Positions 9,979-18,236 of a stretch of 64,000 nucleotides of DNA are shown in pieces. Location: positions 93,525-157,524 of the forward strand of contig NZ_MIPP01000005.1 of the NCBI RefSeq assembly GCF_002095385.1, read 5' to 3'. The notes below the pieces were generated by a model. That model was not told where the DNA came from. It did no database searches and saw only the letters and a list, made by a program, of their open reading frames with translations. Position 1 is the stretch's first letter. Each line of letters begins with the position of its first letter. The DNA comes from Pantoea eucrina. GTDB taxonomy: Bacteria; Pseudomonadota; Gammaproteobacteria; Enterobacterales; Enterobacteriaceae. The position numbers and the translations under genes were made by a program.

Positions 9979-11355
9979 TCAGGCCGGCGCGCGTGACTGG
10001 GTCAGCCGCACCAGACTTATCGCAGCAGCAGCGGAAGCAAAGCCACCGGCAAGGATCAAAGAAGCGTGCGTGCCGCTGTCGCTGAACAGGTTAAACATCA
10101 GAGCCACCAGCGCGGCACCGGCACTCTGTCCTGTCAGCCGGGCGGTGCCCAGCATGCCGCTGGCTCCGCCGCTGCGGTTGCGCGGGGCAGCAGAGATAAT
10201 GGTGTGATTATTGGGTGACTGAAACAGGCCAAAACCGGCACCGCACAGCATCATACGCCAGATGATATCTGCATCAGCAGGCTGCGCCGGGAGCATGGCC
10301 AGCAGAAACAGCCCGGCGGCAAACAGCGCCAGCCCCAGTCCACCCAGCAGGCCGGCGTGATACTTCTCAATCAGACGTCCGGCAATCGGCGCCATCACCA
10401 TTGTTGCCAGCGGCCACGGCGTCAGCAGCAGGCCGGTTGCCACTTCATCCCGGCCAAGCACGTTCTGCAGGTAAAACGGCAGCGATACCATCGCCAGCAT
10501 CTGCGCGCAGAAAGAGCAGACGGAGGTGCCGATGGAGAGCGAGAACAGCGGCAGACGCAGCAGATCAACCGGTAACAACGGCACCGGCAAGGTTAACTGA
10601 CGCCGCACAAAGATAATACCGGTAACGAGCAGCGCCGCCAGCTCGGCCACGATCAGGCTGGCTGGCTGCCCCTGCGAAAAGCCGCTCAGCGCAGTGATAA
10701 GTAACCCAAAAAAGAGCGCGTTCATCACCGCACTTGGAATATCAAACTTCTGCTGGCGCGCTTTTTGCGGATTGTCAGGCAGGAAGCGCAGCGCCAGCCA
10801 GAGTGCGGCAAGGCCGAACGGGATATTGATTAAAAAGAGCCACTGCCAGCTCGCCACGGCCAGAATAGCCGCGGCTATAGTGGGGCCGGCGGCGCTGGAG
10901 ACCGCCACAATAAGTGAGTTGATCGCCATGCCGCGTCCGAGAAAGCGCTGCGGATAAATAATCCGGATGAGTGCGGTGTTAACGCTCATCAGCGCGGCGC
11001 CGCCAAATCCCTGCAGCACGCGCGCCACGGTTAGCGTCGTCAGCGTGGAGGAGAGGGCGCAGAACAGCGATGTCGCGATAAACAGCACCAGGCCGGCCTG
11101 ATAGATACGGCGGTATCCCAGCATATCTCCCAGAAAGGAGAGCGACAGCAGCGAGATCACGATTGCGATCTGATATGCGTTAACTATCCAGATTGATTCA
11201 GCCGGGCTGGCGCTGAGATCGCGGGCTATCGTCGGCAGCGCTACGTTAGCGATAGCGCCATCGAGTACCGCCATCATAATACCCAGCGCAATCGTGATGA
11301 TTGCGCCATAGCGCTGCGGTAGCGGAAGTCCATCCTGAGGGGCAATTGAAGGCAT
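9979..11355 (-). CDS. yebQ: MFS drug-efflux transporter YebQ (DHA2 family)
   Basis: This 458-residue protein is a multi-spanning major facilitator of the EmrB/QacA-like drug:H+ antiporter group. Family marks include MAVLDGAIANVALPTIA in the first helix, LGDMLGYRRIY in the loop 2-3 motif and RVLQGFGGAALMSVNTALI in motif C/B. Similarity to E. coli YebQ runs end to end, including LPLPQRYGAI at the N-terminus. The substrate is not known from sequence. It is convergent with htpX as in E. coli; there kdgR lies on its other side, but here only a 142-bp gap with yobH beyond is present. Confidence 0.93.
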   Translation of the reverse strand: MPSIAPQDGLPLPQRYGAIITIALGIMMAVLDGAIANVALPTIARDLSASPAESIWIVNAYQIAIVISLLSLSFLGDMLGYRRIYQAGLVLFIATSLFCALSSTLTTLTVARVLQGFGGAALMSVNTALIRIIYPQRFLGRGMAINSLIVAVSSAAGPTIAAAILAVASWQWLFLINIPFGLAALWLALRFLPDNPQKARQQKFDIPSAVMNALFFGLLITALSGFSQGQPASLIVAELAALLVTGIIFVRRQLTLPVPLLPVDLLRLPLFSLSIGTSVCSFCAQMLAMVSLPFYLQNVLGRDEVATGLLLTPWPLATMVMAPIAGRLIEKYHAGLLGGLGLALFAAGLFLLAMLPAQPADADIIWRMMLCGAGFGLFQSPNNHTIISAAPRNRSGGASGMLGTARLTGQSAGAALVALMFNLFSDSGTHASLILAGGFASAAAAISLVRLTQSRAPA

Positions 11356-11473
11356 AATAGTGGTAAGTAAAGGGAGTAAATATCATCATGCTAATCAATT
11401 TAGCGCCGGAAAGCATCGCCGCAGGCGTGAAAAACCTCTATTTCGCTGATGCCGGCATAGCGAAAATCAAAAT

Positions 11474-11490
11474 GGGCTCACGCTGAGCCC
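11474..11490 (-). terminator. Probable terminator of yobH
   Basis: A 7-bp stem GGGCTCA/TGAGCCC with a CGC loop lies 8 bases after the yobH stop codon and is followed on the minus strand by ATTTTGATTTT. Confidence 0.7.
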
Positions 11491-11497
11491 GGAAGGG

Positions 11498-11737
11498 TTA
11501 CTGGTTATCAATGACATCGCCGCTTTTTTTCAGCAGCGGACAGGCCGTTACACCGACAATTCCGCTGTCGCTATGCAGATAACGGGCGGTCATCATGCCG
11601 CGTGCGGTCAGGTAGTTACACTCCAGGCCAAGACCGGCTGCTTTCTCAGCGCTGCCGGTCAGAACACCATAGCCGGTGAAGAGCAGCGCCAGCCACAGCA
11701 GGGCGAACAGCATCACCAGACGAATAAAATATTTCAT
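11498..11737 (-). CDS. yobH: Small exported/membrane protein YobH
   Basis: This 79-residue protein matches E. coli YobH in length and pattern: an N-terminal hydrophobic helix (about residues 5-25), then AAGLGLECNYLTARG and the end region GVTACPLLKKS. Its function is unknown. Two cysteines, in LECNYL and TACPLL, are conserved and might form a disulfide outside the cytoplasm. A GGGAGA ribosome site precedes the ATG. It is divergent from yebO. In E. coli mgrB lies between these two genes; no mgrB-like ORF is present in the 208-bp gap here. Confidence 0.88.
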   Translation of the reverse strand: MKYFIRLVMLFALLWLALLFTGYGVLTGSAEKAAGLGLECNYLTARGMMTARYLHSDSGIVGVTACPLLKKSGDVIDNQ

Positions 11738-11945
11738 TATTATCTCCCGAAATTGAAAACGCGCCGCATCCGTTTGGCAATAAGCGCGACAGGCGTACCA
11801 TGCCGTGCTTTACACGTTAATACGATCGGAGATAGCTGAAAGCGCTGCGGCAGGCAACTGCTTTGGTTGCAGAAGATATCTTTTCCTGGCGCAACAGGTA
11901 GAATTAGCGCCGTTAAATCCTTACTGATAGTTACCCGAGGCAGTT

Positions 11946-12221
11946 ATGAACGAATTAGCCGCAAACTCCAGCCCGCTGCTGCACTATGGTATCGTGGCGC
12001 TCATTATTCTTGTGGCCTTTATCGTCTGGTTTTTTGTTAATCGCGCCAGCGTGCGTGCCAGCGAGCATCTGCAGCTGCTGGAAATGCTGGTGGAAGAGCA
12101 GAAAAAACAGACCGCGCTGCTGCGCCGTATTGCGGAGGCGCAGGGGGAAACGTCGTCCGCTGTGCAGGATGACGAAGGCACGGCTTCACGCGATTTTATC
12201 CGGCTGATCCCGGAGCGCTGA
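11946..12221 (+). CDS. yebO: Single-span membrane protein YebO
   Basis: This 91-residue protein resembles E. coli YebO (95 residues). It has one transmembrane helix at about residues 14-32 (YGIVALIILVAFIVWFFVN), then a short coiled-coil-like stretch containing LLEMLVEEQKKQTALLRRI, and the conserved end IRLIPER. Its function is unknown. A CGAGGCAG ribosome site lies before the ATG. The MBL-fold gene begins 19 bases downstream on the same strand and may be co-transcribed. Confidence 0.88.
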   Translation: MNELAANSSPLLHYGIVALIILVAFIVWFFVNRASVRASEHLQLLEMLVEEQKKQTALLRRIAEAQGETSSAVQDDEGTASRDFIRLIPER

Positions 12222-12240
12222 GAGTAAAAATGGAGAGGGC

Positions 12241-13242
12241 ATGAGCCGCAGAAATCCCTGGTACGACGCTTCAAAAGCACACCATACCCCTGACGGGTTT
12301 TGCAATCCTGAAGGGGAACAGCGCAAGCCGGGTGATTTACAGCGCTGGCGTCGTGAACGTAAAGCGCAGCATCTCCCGCTGCCGCCTGCCAGCGGCTATG
12401 CTGATTTCAGCGCTCGCTGGTATCAGCCCGCCGACCTGAGCGGCAGTGACGATCGCATCTGGTGGCTGGGTCACGCCGCGCTGCTGCTGCGCCTTAAGCA
12501 GCGCTATATCCTGATTGACCCGGCTTTGTCACCGCGCGCTTCGCCGCTGCCCTTTGCCGGTCCTGAACGCCGGGTACCCTCACCGCTTGATGTGACCCGG
12601 CTGCCGCAGCTCGACTATGTACTGATTTCACATAACCACTACGATCATCTTGACCGGGGCACGATAAAGCGCCTGCTGCGCTGTTTTCCGGAGGTAAAGA
12701 TGATAGTACCGCTTGGGCTGGGCGCATGGTGCCGGAAGCGGGGGGCCCGCAACGTCACCGAGATGGACTGGTGGGAGTCAGCGGATAGTCAGGATTTGAG
12801 CATTACCGCTGTGCCGGCGCGCCACTGGAGTATGCGCACGCTGTGGGATCGCAATCGCTCGCTATGGTGTGGCTGGGTAGTGCGCTGCGGCACGCTCAAC
12901 TTCTGGTTTTCCGGCGACAGCGGTTACAGCGATAACCTGCTGCAGATTGTGCAACAGCTGGGGCCGTTTAATCTGGCCGCCCTGCCGGTTGGCGCGTATG
13001 CACCAGAATGGTTCATGGGCAGCCAGCACATGAACCCGCAGCACGCCGCAGACTTATGGCAGTATGCCGGGCATCCATTAACAATACCTATACACTGGGG
13101 TGTTTATGAACTGGCTGATGAGTCGCTGGATGCGCCTCCTGCTGAACTGCAGCGTGTGCTGGACGCAGCCGGGACGCCTCTGGCCGGACGGTTCAGACCG
13201 TGGCGGATAGGGGAGAGCCGGACGCTGGCGGATATTGAATGA
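12241..13242 (+). CDS. MBL-fold metallo-hydrolase (RomA / NAPE-PLD-like)
   Basis: This 333-residue protein has the metallo-beta-lactamase fold. After WWLGHAALLLRL and the strand ending in LIDPALSPRASP comes the metal site SHNHYDHLD. Further metal-ligand regions are ARHWSMR, FSGDSGYSD and PIHWGVYEL near the C-terminus. The order and spacing fit the UlaG/NAPE-PLD-like branch that includes RomA of Enterobacter, rather than glyoxalase II or beta-lactamases. The substrate cannot be told from sequence, and no signal peptide is visible, so it is probably cytoplasmic. It sits between yebO and the yobF-cspC region, where E. coli has no such gene. Its codon use looks like that of its neighbours. Confidence 0.85.
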   Translation: MSRRNPWYDASKAHHTPDGFCNPEGEQRKPGDLQRWRRERKAQHLPLPPASGYADFSARWYQPADLSGSDDRIWWLGHAALLLRLKQRYILIDPALSPRASPLPFAGPERRVPSPLDVTRLPQLDYVLISHNHYDHLDRGTIKRLLRCFPEVKMIVPLGLGAWCRKRGARNVTEMDWWESADSQDLSITAVPARHWSMRTLWDRNRSLWCGWVVRCGTLNFWFSGDSGYSDNLLQIVQQLGPFNLAALPVGAYAPEWFMGSQHMNPQHAADLWQYAGHPLTIPIHWGVYELADESLDAPPAELQRVLDAAGTPLAGRFRPWRIGESRTLADIE

Positions 13243-13756
13243 GATTTTTCTCACCGGTAATGAATAAGGTGTACAGTTTTCTTAACCTGTCCGGATTAGC
13301 GTGCTTATAAAAATAACAGATAAGTTCAGCAGGTTAATGATTATATCCGGAGCAGCCGGATAATAATTTTCCCGGTTTTGGTGCAAAAGCGTTTTATAAC
13401 CTGTACTCCGCGGGTTTAATTGTACACCTTGTGCATTAAGAGAAGCAGGCGCTGTTATTTTACACTGCAGAGAGAAATAATCTTTGTCTGCCATAATAGT
13501 GCAACACGTTTAACGTAGCGTCTGGCACTTAACGCAAATTCATGTCCTGCCGCTGCGCTTGACGTTGCTGCAGAAAAACGCTGGTCATCAAGGATTTTGT
13601 GCGCCATCAGGTGTTTGCGGTTCCTGTTTCACCACGAAGGAGCAGGGGTCCCGGATAATAATGTGCGACAAGTCGACCACTGTTTAAAAATGGCTTGCCA
13701 TTATTTAGCGGATATGTGATAACCATCAGCGGGTCAAACGAGGTACAGTTCTGTTT
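13243..13756. other. Intergenic region upstream of yobF-cspC, no convincing gene
   Basis: This 514-bp AT-richer stretch holds no recognised gene. A small 7-bp stem TATCCGG/CCGGATA at 13344-13362 followed by ATAATTTT might end the upstream transcript. A perfect 14-bp palindrome AATGGCTTGCCATT is at 13689-13702. TGTGATAACCATCA at about 13714 is a partial CRP-like site. A 70-codon minus-strand ORF at 13282-13494 has no familiar features and looks like chance. The long leader of the cspC transcript probably begins here. Confidence 0.6.
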
Positions 13757-13891
13757 ATGCATGGCATCTTCAGTAAAGAAGTTTTGAGTAAAGACGTTGA
13801 CGTTGAATACCGCTTCCTTGCCGAACCTTAAATTAGTGCCTCATTCAGTAACGTCTCTGTTTCTCTGCAATACTGCCTTCGGGCAAAATAA
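13757..13891 (+). pseudogene. yobF: yobF-like small gene with an in-frame stop codon
   Basis: Reading from the ATG at 13757 gives [20 protein letters not shown] and then LAEP, which closely matches the first 24 residues of E. coli YobF (47 residues, DUF2627, encoded directly before cspC). Codon 25 is TAA at 13829-13831, where YobF has Tyr. The same frame then continues with ISASFSNVSVSLQYCLRAK, still clearly YobF-like, to a TAA at 13889. No frameshift is involved, so this is a point change. Two of the three cysteines of E. coli YobF are also replaced. Either the gene is decaying or only a 24-residue peptide is made. cspC starts 21 bases downstream. Confidence 0.75.
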
Positions 13892-13912
13892 ACATTTAAA
13901 GGAATTTGCAAA

Positions 13913-14122
13913 ATGGCAAAGATTAAAGGTCAGGTTAAGTGGTTCAACGAGTCTAAAGGTTTTGGTTTCATTACTCCTGCTGACGGCAGCAAAGATGTGT
14001 TCGTACACTTCTCTGCTATCCAGGGTAACGGCTTCAAAACTCTGGCTGAAGGCCAGCAGGTTGAGTTTGAAATTCAGGATGGCCAGAAAGGTCCTGCAGC
14101 GGTTAACGTTACCGCTATCTGA
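13913..14122 (+). CDS. cspC: Cold-shock-family protein CspC
   Basis: CspC is a 69-residue OB-fold nucleic-acid-binding protein expressed at normal temperature that affects mRNA stability and stress genes. The sequence is almost identical to E. coli CspC, with RNP1 KGFGFITP and RNP2 VFVHFSAI. The ending [14 protein letters not shown] distinguishes it from CspE. AAAGGAATTTGCAA precedes the ATG. The yobF remnant lies just upstream, as in the E. coli yobF-cspC operon, and a strong terminator follows. Frequent use of preferred codons suggests high expression. Confidence 0.97.
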   Translation: MAKIKGQVKWFNESKGFGFITPADGSKDVFVHFSAIQGNGFKTLAEGQQVEFEIQDGQKGPAAVNVTAI

Positions 14123-14167
14123 TTTTCCGCTCAGCCCGGGTCACTGTACCTGCTGAAACGAATCGTA

Positions 14168-14196
14168 AGCCCTGCTCTCTGAGCGGGGCTTTTCTT
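14168..14196 (+). terminator. Rho-independent terminator after cspC
   Basis: A 10-bp stem AGCCCTGCTC/GAGCGGGGCT with one T-G wobble and a TCT loop is followed by TTTTCTTT. Confidence 0.85.
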
Positions 14197-14260
14197 TATG
14201 CTTTTTGTTACTCCTGCTTCAGGGTAAACTGCGCCGCTTATCGTTGAACCGGAGTCCGCT

Positions 14261-15067
14261 ATGTCCCTGATCTGTCCCCTGTGCCGCCAGCCATTAACCC
14301 AGCAGCCGGGCGTGTTTCGCTGTGACGCTGGTCATCAGTTTGATCGGGCCAGAGAAGGGTATGTCAATCTTCTGCCGGTGCAGCACAAGGGGTCGCGAGA
14401 GCCGGGTGACAGCCTGGAGATGCTGCAGGCGCGCCGTGCTTTCCTGGATGCCGGGCACTATCAGCCGCTGCGCGATCGCGTGGCGGCGATACTGGCGCAA
14501 CGCCTGACGCAGCCTGCGGCTCAGGTTCTGGATATCGGCTGCGGTGAGGGGTATTACACCAGCGCCCTGACCAGCGCGCTGCCTGACGCCGAAATCTATG
14601 GGCTTGATGTTGCCAAACCGGCTATCCGGATGGCGGCAAAACGCTATACGCAGGTACGCTTTTGCGTTGCCTCCAGCCAGCGGCTGCCGTTTGCCAGCGC
14701 GGTGCTGGATGCGGTGGTACGCATCTATGCGCCCTGTAATGAAGAGGAGCTTAGCCGGGTGGTAAAGTCAGGCGGTTATCTGCTGACCGTTACGCCGGGT
14801 CCGCACCATCTGCAGCAGTTCAAGGCGCTAATCTATTCGCAGGTGCAGCTGCATGCTGCAGAAGAGAAAACCTATACCGGCTTTACGCTCTGCGAGTCGC
14901 AGTCTCTCAGCTATGACCTGACGCTAAGCGGCGCTGAAGCGGTAAGCCTGCTGCAGATGACACCCTTTGCCTGGCGTGCATCGGAAGCGGTATGGCAGAC
15001 GCTGGCAGCGGCAGAGCAGTTCCGCTGTGACGCGGACTTTTCCCTCTCTCTGTGGCAGCGCGATTAG
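14261..15067 (+). CDS. rlmA: 23S rRNA (guanine-N1-)-methyltransferase RlmA
   Basis: RlmA (RrmA) methylates N1 of G745 in 23S rRNA. The 268-residue protein starts with a zinc-binding motif CPLCRQPL...[10 protein letters not shown], followed by REGYVNLLP. The Rossmann-type SAM site [12 protein letters not shown] is at about residues 88-99, and [19 protein letters not shown] lies further on. E. coli RlmA has 269 residues. Its last four bases overlap the end of convergent yobD. In E. coli mntP (yebN) lies between these two genes, and it is absent here. Confidence 0.95.
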   Translation: MSLICPLCRQPLTQQPGVFRCDAGHQFDRAREGYVNLLPVQHKGSREPGDSLEMLQARRAFLDAGHYQPLRDRVAAILAQRLTQPAAQVLDIGCGEGYYTSALTSALPDAEIYGLDVAKPAIRMAAKRYTQVRFCVASSQRLPFASAVLDAVVRIYAPCNEEELSRVVKSGGYLLTVTPGPHHLQQFKALIYSQVQLHAAEEKTYTGFTLCESQSLSYDLTLSGAEAVSLLQMTPFAWRASEAVWQTLAAAEQFRCDADFSLSLWQRD

Positions 15068-15522
15068 CGAGCGGTGAGGAGCGTATGCCAGATACGCTCC
15101 AGGTCATCCAGCGTATGAACAGCAATAAGCAGCCGGCGCCGCTCCAGCTGCATCATTAAAACCCCCTCCGGCGAGAGGTTAATCGCGGCAATGCGCGCAT
15201 AGCGGATCCAGATCCCGTTATCAAACAGGCCTTCCTGCTTCATCAGCAGCACCGGACGGCGCAGCCAGAATACCCAAAGCGTCAGGGCGCACAGCACCAT
15301 GATAAGCGTTGTCGTCAGCACCGGCCCTGCATTGCTGATATTTTTCCACAGCAGAATCAGCAGCAGTCCGATAAAAATCGCGCTATCGGGCAGGTGACGT
15401 CGTCGCAGTGCGACCCGCAGCAGGGTGACGCCTTTACGGCGCGGCAACATTACATCATGGTAAATAGCAAACAGCAGCAGAGCGGCGATGCAGAACATCA
15501 GCAGCAGATCGGTCAGCGCCAT
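15064..15522 (-). CDS. yobD: Membrane protein YobD (DUF986)
   Basis: This 152-residue protein matches E. coli YobD in length. It has an N-terminal helix (about residues 4-23), two more transmembrane segments in the middle, and a cytoplasmic end with [20 protein letters not shown]. Its function is unknown. It lies 52 bases after manZ on the same strand and probably belongs to the man operon transcript. It ends inside the last codons of rlmA on the opposite strand. Confidence 0.9.
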   Translation of the reverse strand: MALTDLLLMFCIAALLLFAIYHDVMLPRRKGVTLLRVALRRRHLPDSAIFIGLLLILLWKNISNAGPVLTTTLIMVLCALTLWVFWLRRPVLLMKQEGLFDNGIWIRYARIAAINLSPEGVLMMQLERRRLLIAVHTLDDLERIWHTLLTAR

Positions 15523-15574
15523 TATCGCTCCTTTTTACACTCTGCCCATATTAGGCGTCCGGCCGGAAAGCGCC

Positions 15575-16420
15575 TTACAGTCCCAGCAGGCCAATCGAGT
15601 AACCAATAATCCCGATCGCAAAGAAACCGATGATGATCCACAGCGCGTTAACTTTACGACGCAGCAGCCACATACAGCCAAATGTCAGCAGCAGCGGGAT
15701 CAGGCCGGGCATAAGCTGGTCAAGAATAGACTGAACGGTGGTTACCGTGGTTTTACCGGTCTGGTCGGTAATACTCGATACCACCAGCGGCACGTTAACG
15801 TGGGTCCATTTATTGACCAGTGCGCCCATCACAAACAGGCCGAGGATCGAGGCGCCTTCGGTGAGCTTCTGCAGAAAACCGCCGCCCATATCGCTGACGA
15901 TATCAACGCCTTTGCGATAGCCGTAAGCAACGCCGTAATAGCGGGTCAGCAGGCGCACAACGTTAAACAGCACAAAAAACAGCAGCGGGCCCAGCAGGCT
16001 GCCGCTCATGGCGATCCCTGCACCAAGCGCGGCAAATACCGGCCGTACGGTGCCCCAGAAGATGGGATCGCCTACGCCTGCCAGCGGCCCCATCAGACCT
16101 ACTTTAATGCCGTTAATAGCACCATCATCAATGGCGGCGCCGTTTGCCCGCTGCTCCTCCATTGCCATAGTGACGCCCAGTACCGGCGCGGCGACATAGG
16201 GCTGCGTGTTGAAAAACTCCAGATGACGCCGGATCGCCTGTTTACGTGCGTCGTCGTTTTCCGGGTAGAGGCGACGGATCACCGGCACCATGGAAAAACA
16301 GAAACCGAGCGCCTGCATACGTTCAAAGTTCCATGACCCCTGAAGCAGGTTAGATCGTATGAACACGGCGCGGACATCACCGGAGGTGAGCTTTTTAGCC
16401 ATTCGCGTGCTGTCAACCAT
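15575..16420 (-). CDS. manZ: Mannose-family PTS enzyme IID, ManZ
   Basis: ManZ is the IID membrane subunit of the mannose/glucose/glucosamine phosphotransferase system, which imports and phosphorylates hexoses. The 281-residue protein shows FIRSNLLQGSWNFERMQALG near the start, the FFNTQPYVAAPVLGVTMAMEE segment split around residue 75, GLMGPLAGVGDPIFWGTVRP, and a C-terminal hydrophobic end. It follows manY after 14 bases. Together with ManY it forms the pore, which is also a receptor for some bacteriocins and for phage lambda DNA entry in E. coli. Identification is firm. Confidence 0.96.
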   Translation of the reverse strand: MVDSTRMAKKLTSGDVRAVFIRSNLLQGSWNFERMQALGFCFSMVPVIRRLYPENDDARKQAIRRHLEFFNTQPYVAAPVLGVTMAMEEQRANGAAIDDGAINGIKVGLMGPLAGVGDPIFWGTVRPVFAALGAGIAMSGSLLGPLLFFVLFNVVRLLTRYYGVAYGYRKGVDIVSDMGGGFLQKLTEGASILGLFVMGALVNKWTHVNVPLVVSSITDQTGKTTVTTVQSILDQLMPGLIPLLLTFGCMWLLRRKVNALWIIIGFFAIGIIGYSIGLLGL

Positions 16421-16434
16421 AGTGGCACCTGCTC

Positions 16435-17235
16435 CTAGTCAAGTTCATTATCAAGGTCGTTTTGCGAGGCACCTGCCGGCGCTGCGCCTGAGACCCGGTT
16501 ATATTTCGGGGCGAGCTGGATATAGAGAATCGCCATCACGACGCCGATAACGCCCAGCGCAACCAGATTGAAGTCAGTAAACGCGGCGGTGACAAACCCG
16601 AGATAGAAGAACGGCATCAGATAACCGGCGCGCATCATATTGATGACCATTGCGTATCCCACTACCACAATCATGCCGCCGGCGATGTTAAGGCCGTTGG
16701 TGACTACCTCCGGAATGGAACTCAGTAGCGTATGCACGGCGCTGGTGCCGACAGAGATAGCGACAATCAGCGCCGGGATGGCAATGCGCATCGCCTGCAG
16801 CAGCAGGGCAGAGACATGGATCCAGGAGATAGCGGTGAGGTTACCTTTCGCGGCCGCGTTATCTGCCGCATGCTGAAACGCCACGGTCAGCGTTCGCACG
16901 ATAATGGTCAGCACCTGACCCGCTGCGGCCAGCGGGATCGCCAGAGCGATACCGGCACCGACGCTCTGTCCGCCGGCAATCACCAGGATGGTGGATATAA
17001 TGGAGGCGAGAGCCGCATCGGGTGCTACCGCCGCCCCGATATTCATCCAGCCCAGCGCGATCATCTCCAGCGTGCCGCCGATAATAATGCCGGTTTTCAT
17101 GTCACCCAGCACGGCACCAATCAGGGTACAGGCCACCAGCGGACGGTGAAACTGAAATTCATCCAGGATAGAACCCATACCGGCAATACAGGCCACGATA
17201 AATATCAGCACAATCTGTAACGTGGTTATTTCCAT
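16435..17235 (-). CDS. manY: Mannose-family PTS enzyme IIC, ManY
   Basis: ManY is the IIC membrane subunit of the mannose PTS. From the ATG at 17235 the product has 266 residues, the same as E. coli ManY, and begins [26 protein letters not shown] ribosome site lies six to eleven bases upstream, so the longer in-frame start at 17262 is unlikely. Conserved family segments include IIGGTLEMIALGWMNIGAAV and ISTILVIAGGQSVGAGIALA. The C-terminal tail NDLDNELD is also conserved. It sits between manX and manZ in the operon. Confidence 0.96.
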   Translation of the reverse strand: MEITTLQIVLIFIVACIAGMGSILDEFQFHRPLVACTLIGAVLGDMKTGIIIGGTLEMIALGWMNIGAAVAPDAALASIISTILVIAGGQSVGAGIALAIPLAAAGQVLTIIVRTLTVAFQHAADNAAAKGNLTAISWIHVSALLLQAMRIAIPALIVAISVGTSAVHTLLSSIPEVVTNGLNIAGGMIVVVGYAMVINMMRAGYLMPFFYLGFVTAAFTDFNLVALGVIGVVMAILYIQLAPKYNRVSGAAPAGASQNDLDNELD

Positions 17236-17282
17236 TTTGCATCTCCTCAGCACGCCCGCCATTATTGCCGGGCGGCAACAAG

Positions 17283-18236
17283 TCAGGCGGTGGCCTTCGC
17301 AATCAGGTCCATCATATTAAGCTTTTGATCGGTGGAGACTTTGCGTACCTCAAGCTCAATCCCGTGGGCGTTGAGCTGACGAAAAGCGGCAATATCTTTT
17401 TCATCTACTGAAACCGCATTATTGACCTGCGTTTTACCCTGACGAAACGCCATGCCGCCGATATTCACAGAGGTAATATTGACGCCCTGCGCAACCACGC
17501 GCTCAACGTCGGTGGGATTAGTAAACAGCAGCATGACGCGTTCGCCCGCATATTTGGGGTTATTCCAGACGCGGATCATTTTTGCGATATCGACCACGTG
17601 TGCGGTTACGCCCGGCGGCGCCACCTGGGTCAGCAGGGTTTTACGTACGTGATCGTTTGCCACTTCATCACTGATCACAATAATGCGACTGACGCCGGTC
17701 TCTTTAGTCCAGCGGGTCGCTACCTGGCCATGGATCAGACGATCGTCTATGCGCGCCAGCCCGATTTTCATATGCTGGCCCGGCGCCAGCGGTGGCGGCG
17801 GCGCAGCAGATTTAGCCGGCGCTGCGGCAGCGGAAACCGGGTTCGCCTTTAGCGCTTTAATGCCCTCACGGCCGGCATCGGTTGCGACCTGCACCAGCGC
17901 CGCCAGTTCAGGATTGTCATCGCGGGCCATCAGCGTTTCGACCAGCATCGGAATATTCACGCCAGCAATGACCTCCTGATCCGGGCGATCCGTGACGAGA
18001 CGGCTGGCGGCATTAAACGGGCTGCCTCCCCATGTATCGACCAGAAACAGGACTCCCTGAGCGGTATCAAGCTCTGCCAGCCGGGCACGATACTTATCCA
18101 TCAGGGTTTCGGCGTTTTCACCGGGTGCAAAATCGATACAGGCGACATTGTGCTGTTCGCCCAGCAGCATCTCTGCTGTTTTCAGGAGCGGCTCTGCTGC
18201 CCAGCCGTGTGTACCAATGACTAATGCGATGGTCAC
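17283..18236 (-). CDS. manX: Mannose-family PTS enzyme IIAB, ManX
   Basis: ManX is the cytoplasmic IIAB subunit. HPr phosphorylates the IIA histidine, which passes phosphate to the IIB histidine and then to sugar. The 317-residue protein shows the IIA site VIGTHGWAAE with His10, an Ala/Pro-rich linker near residues 135-155 (SAAAAPAKSAAPPPPLAPG) and the IIB site LARIDDRLIHGQVATRW. E. coli ManX has 323 residues. It is the first gene of manXYZ-yobD. The promoter should lie in the 340-bp region shared with the divergent yoaE leader, where a candidate Mlc/NagC-like site is seen. Confidence 0.96.
   Translation of the reverse strand: MTIALVIGTHGWAAEPLLKTAEMLLGEQHNVACIDFAPGENAETLMDKYRARLAELDTAQGVLFLVDTWGGSPFNAASRLVTDRPDQEVIAGVNIPMLVETLMARDDNPELAALVQVATDAGREGIKALKANPVSAAAAPAKSAAPPPPLAPGQHMKIGLARIDDRLIHGQVATRWTKETGVSRIIVISDEVANDHVRKTLLTQVAPPGVTAHVVDIAKMIRVWNNPKYAGERVMLLFTNPTDVERVVAQGVNITSVNIGGMAFRQGKTQVNNAVSVDEKDIAAFRQLNAHGIELEVRKVSTDQKLNMMDLIAKATA

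Noticed and set aside
11388..11486. A 32-codon plus-strand ORF between yebQ and yobH, considered as a kdgR remnant
   Set aside because: The translation does not resemble KdgR, and it runs through the yobH terminator.
11738..11945. A possible mgrB gene between yobH and yebO
   Set aside because: Reading both strands gave only short frames with no MgrB-like helix or cysteines.
13282..13494. A 70-codon minus-strand ORF in the gap before yobF
   Set aside because: No familiar sequence, no good ribosome site and AT-rich composition; it could be real but nothing supports it.
15488..16336. A 282-codon plus-strand ORF opposite manZ
   Set aside because: It mirrors manZ, is rich in Gln, His and Arg, and has no ribosome site or domain.
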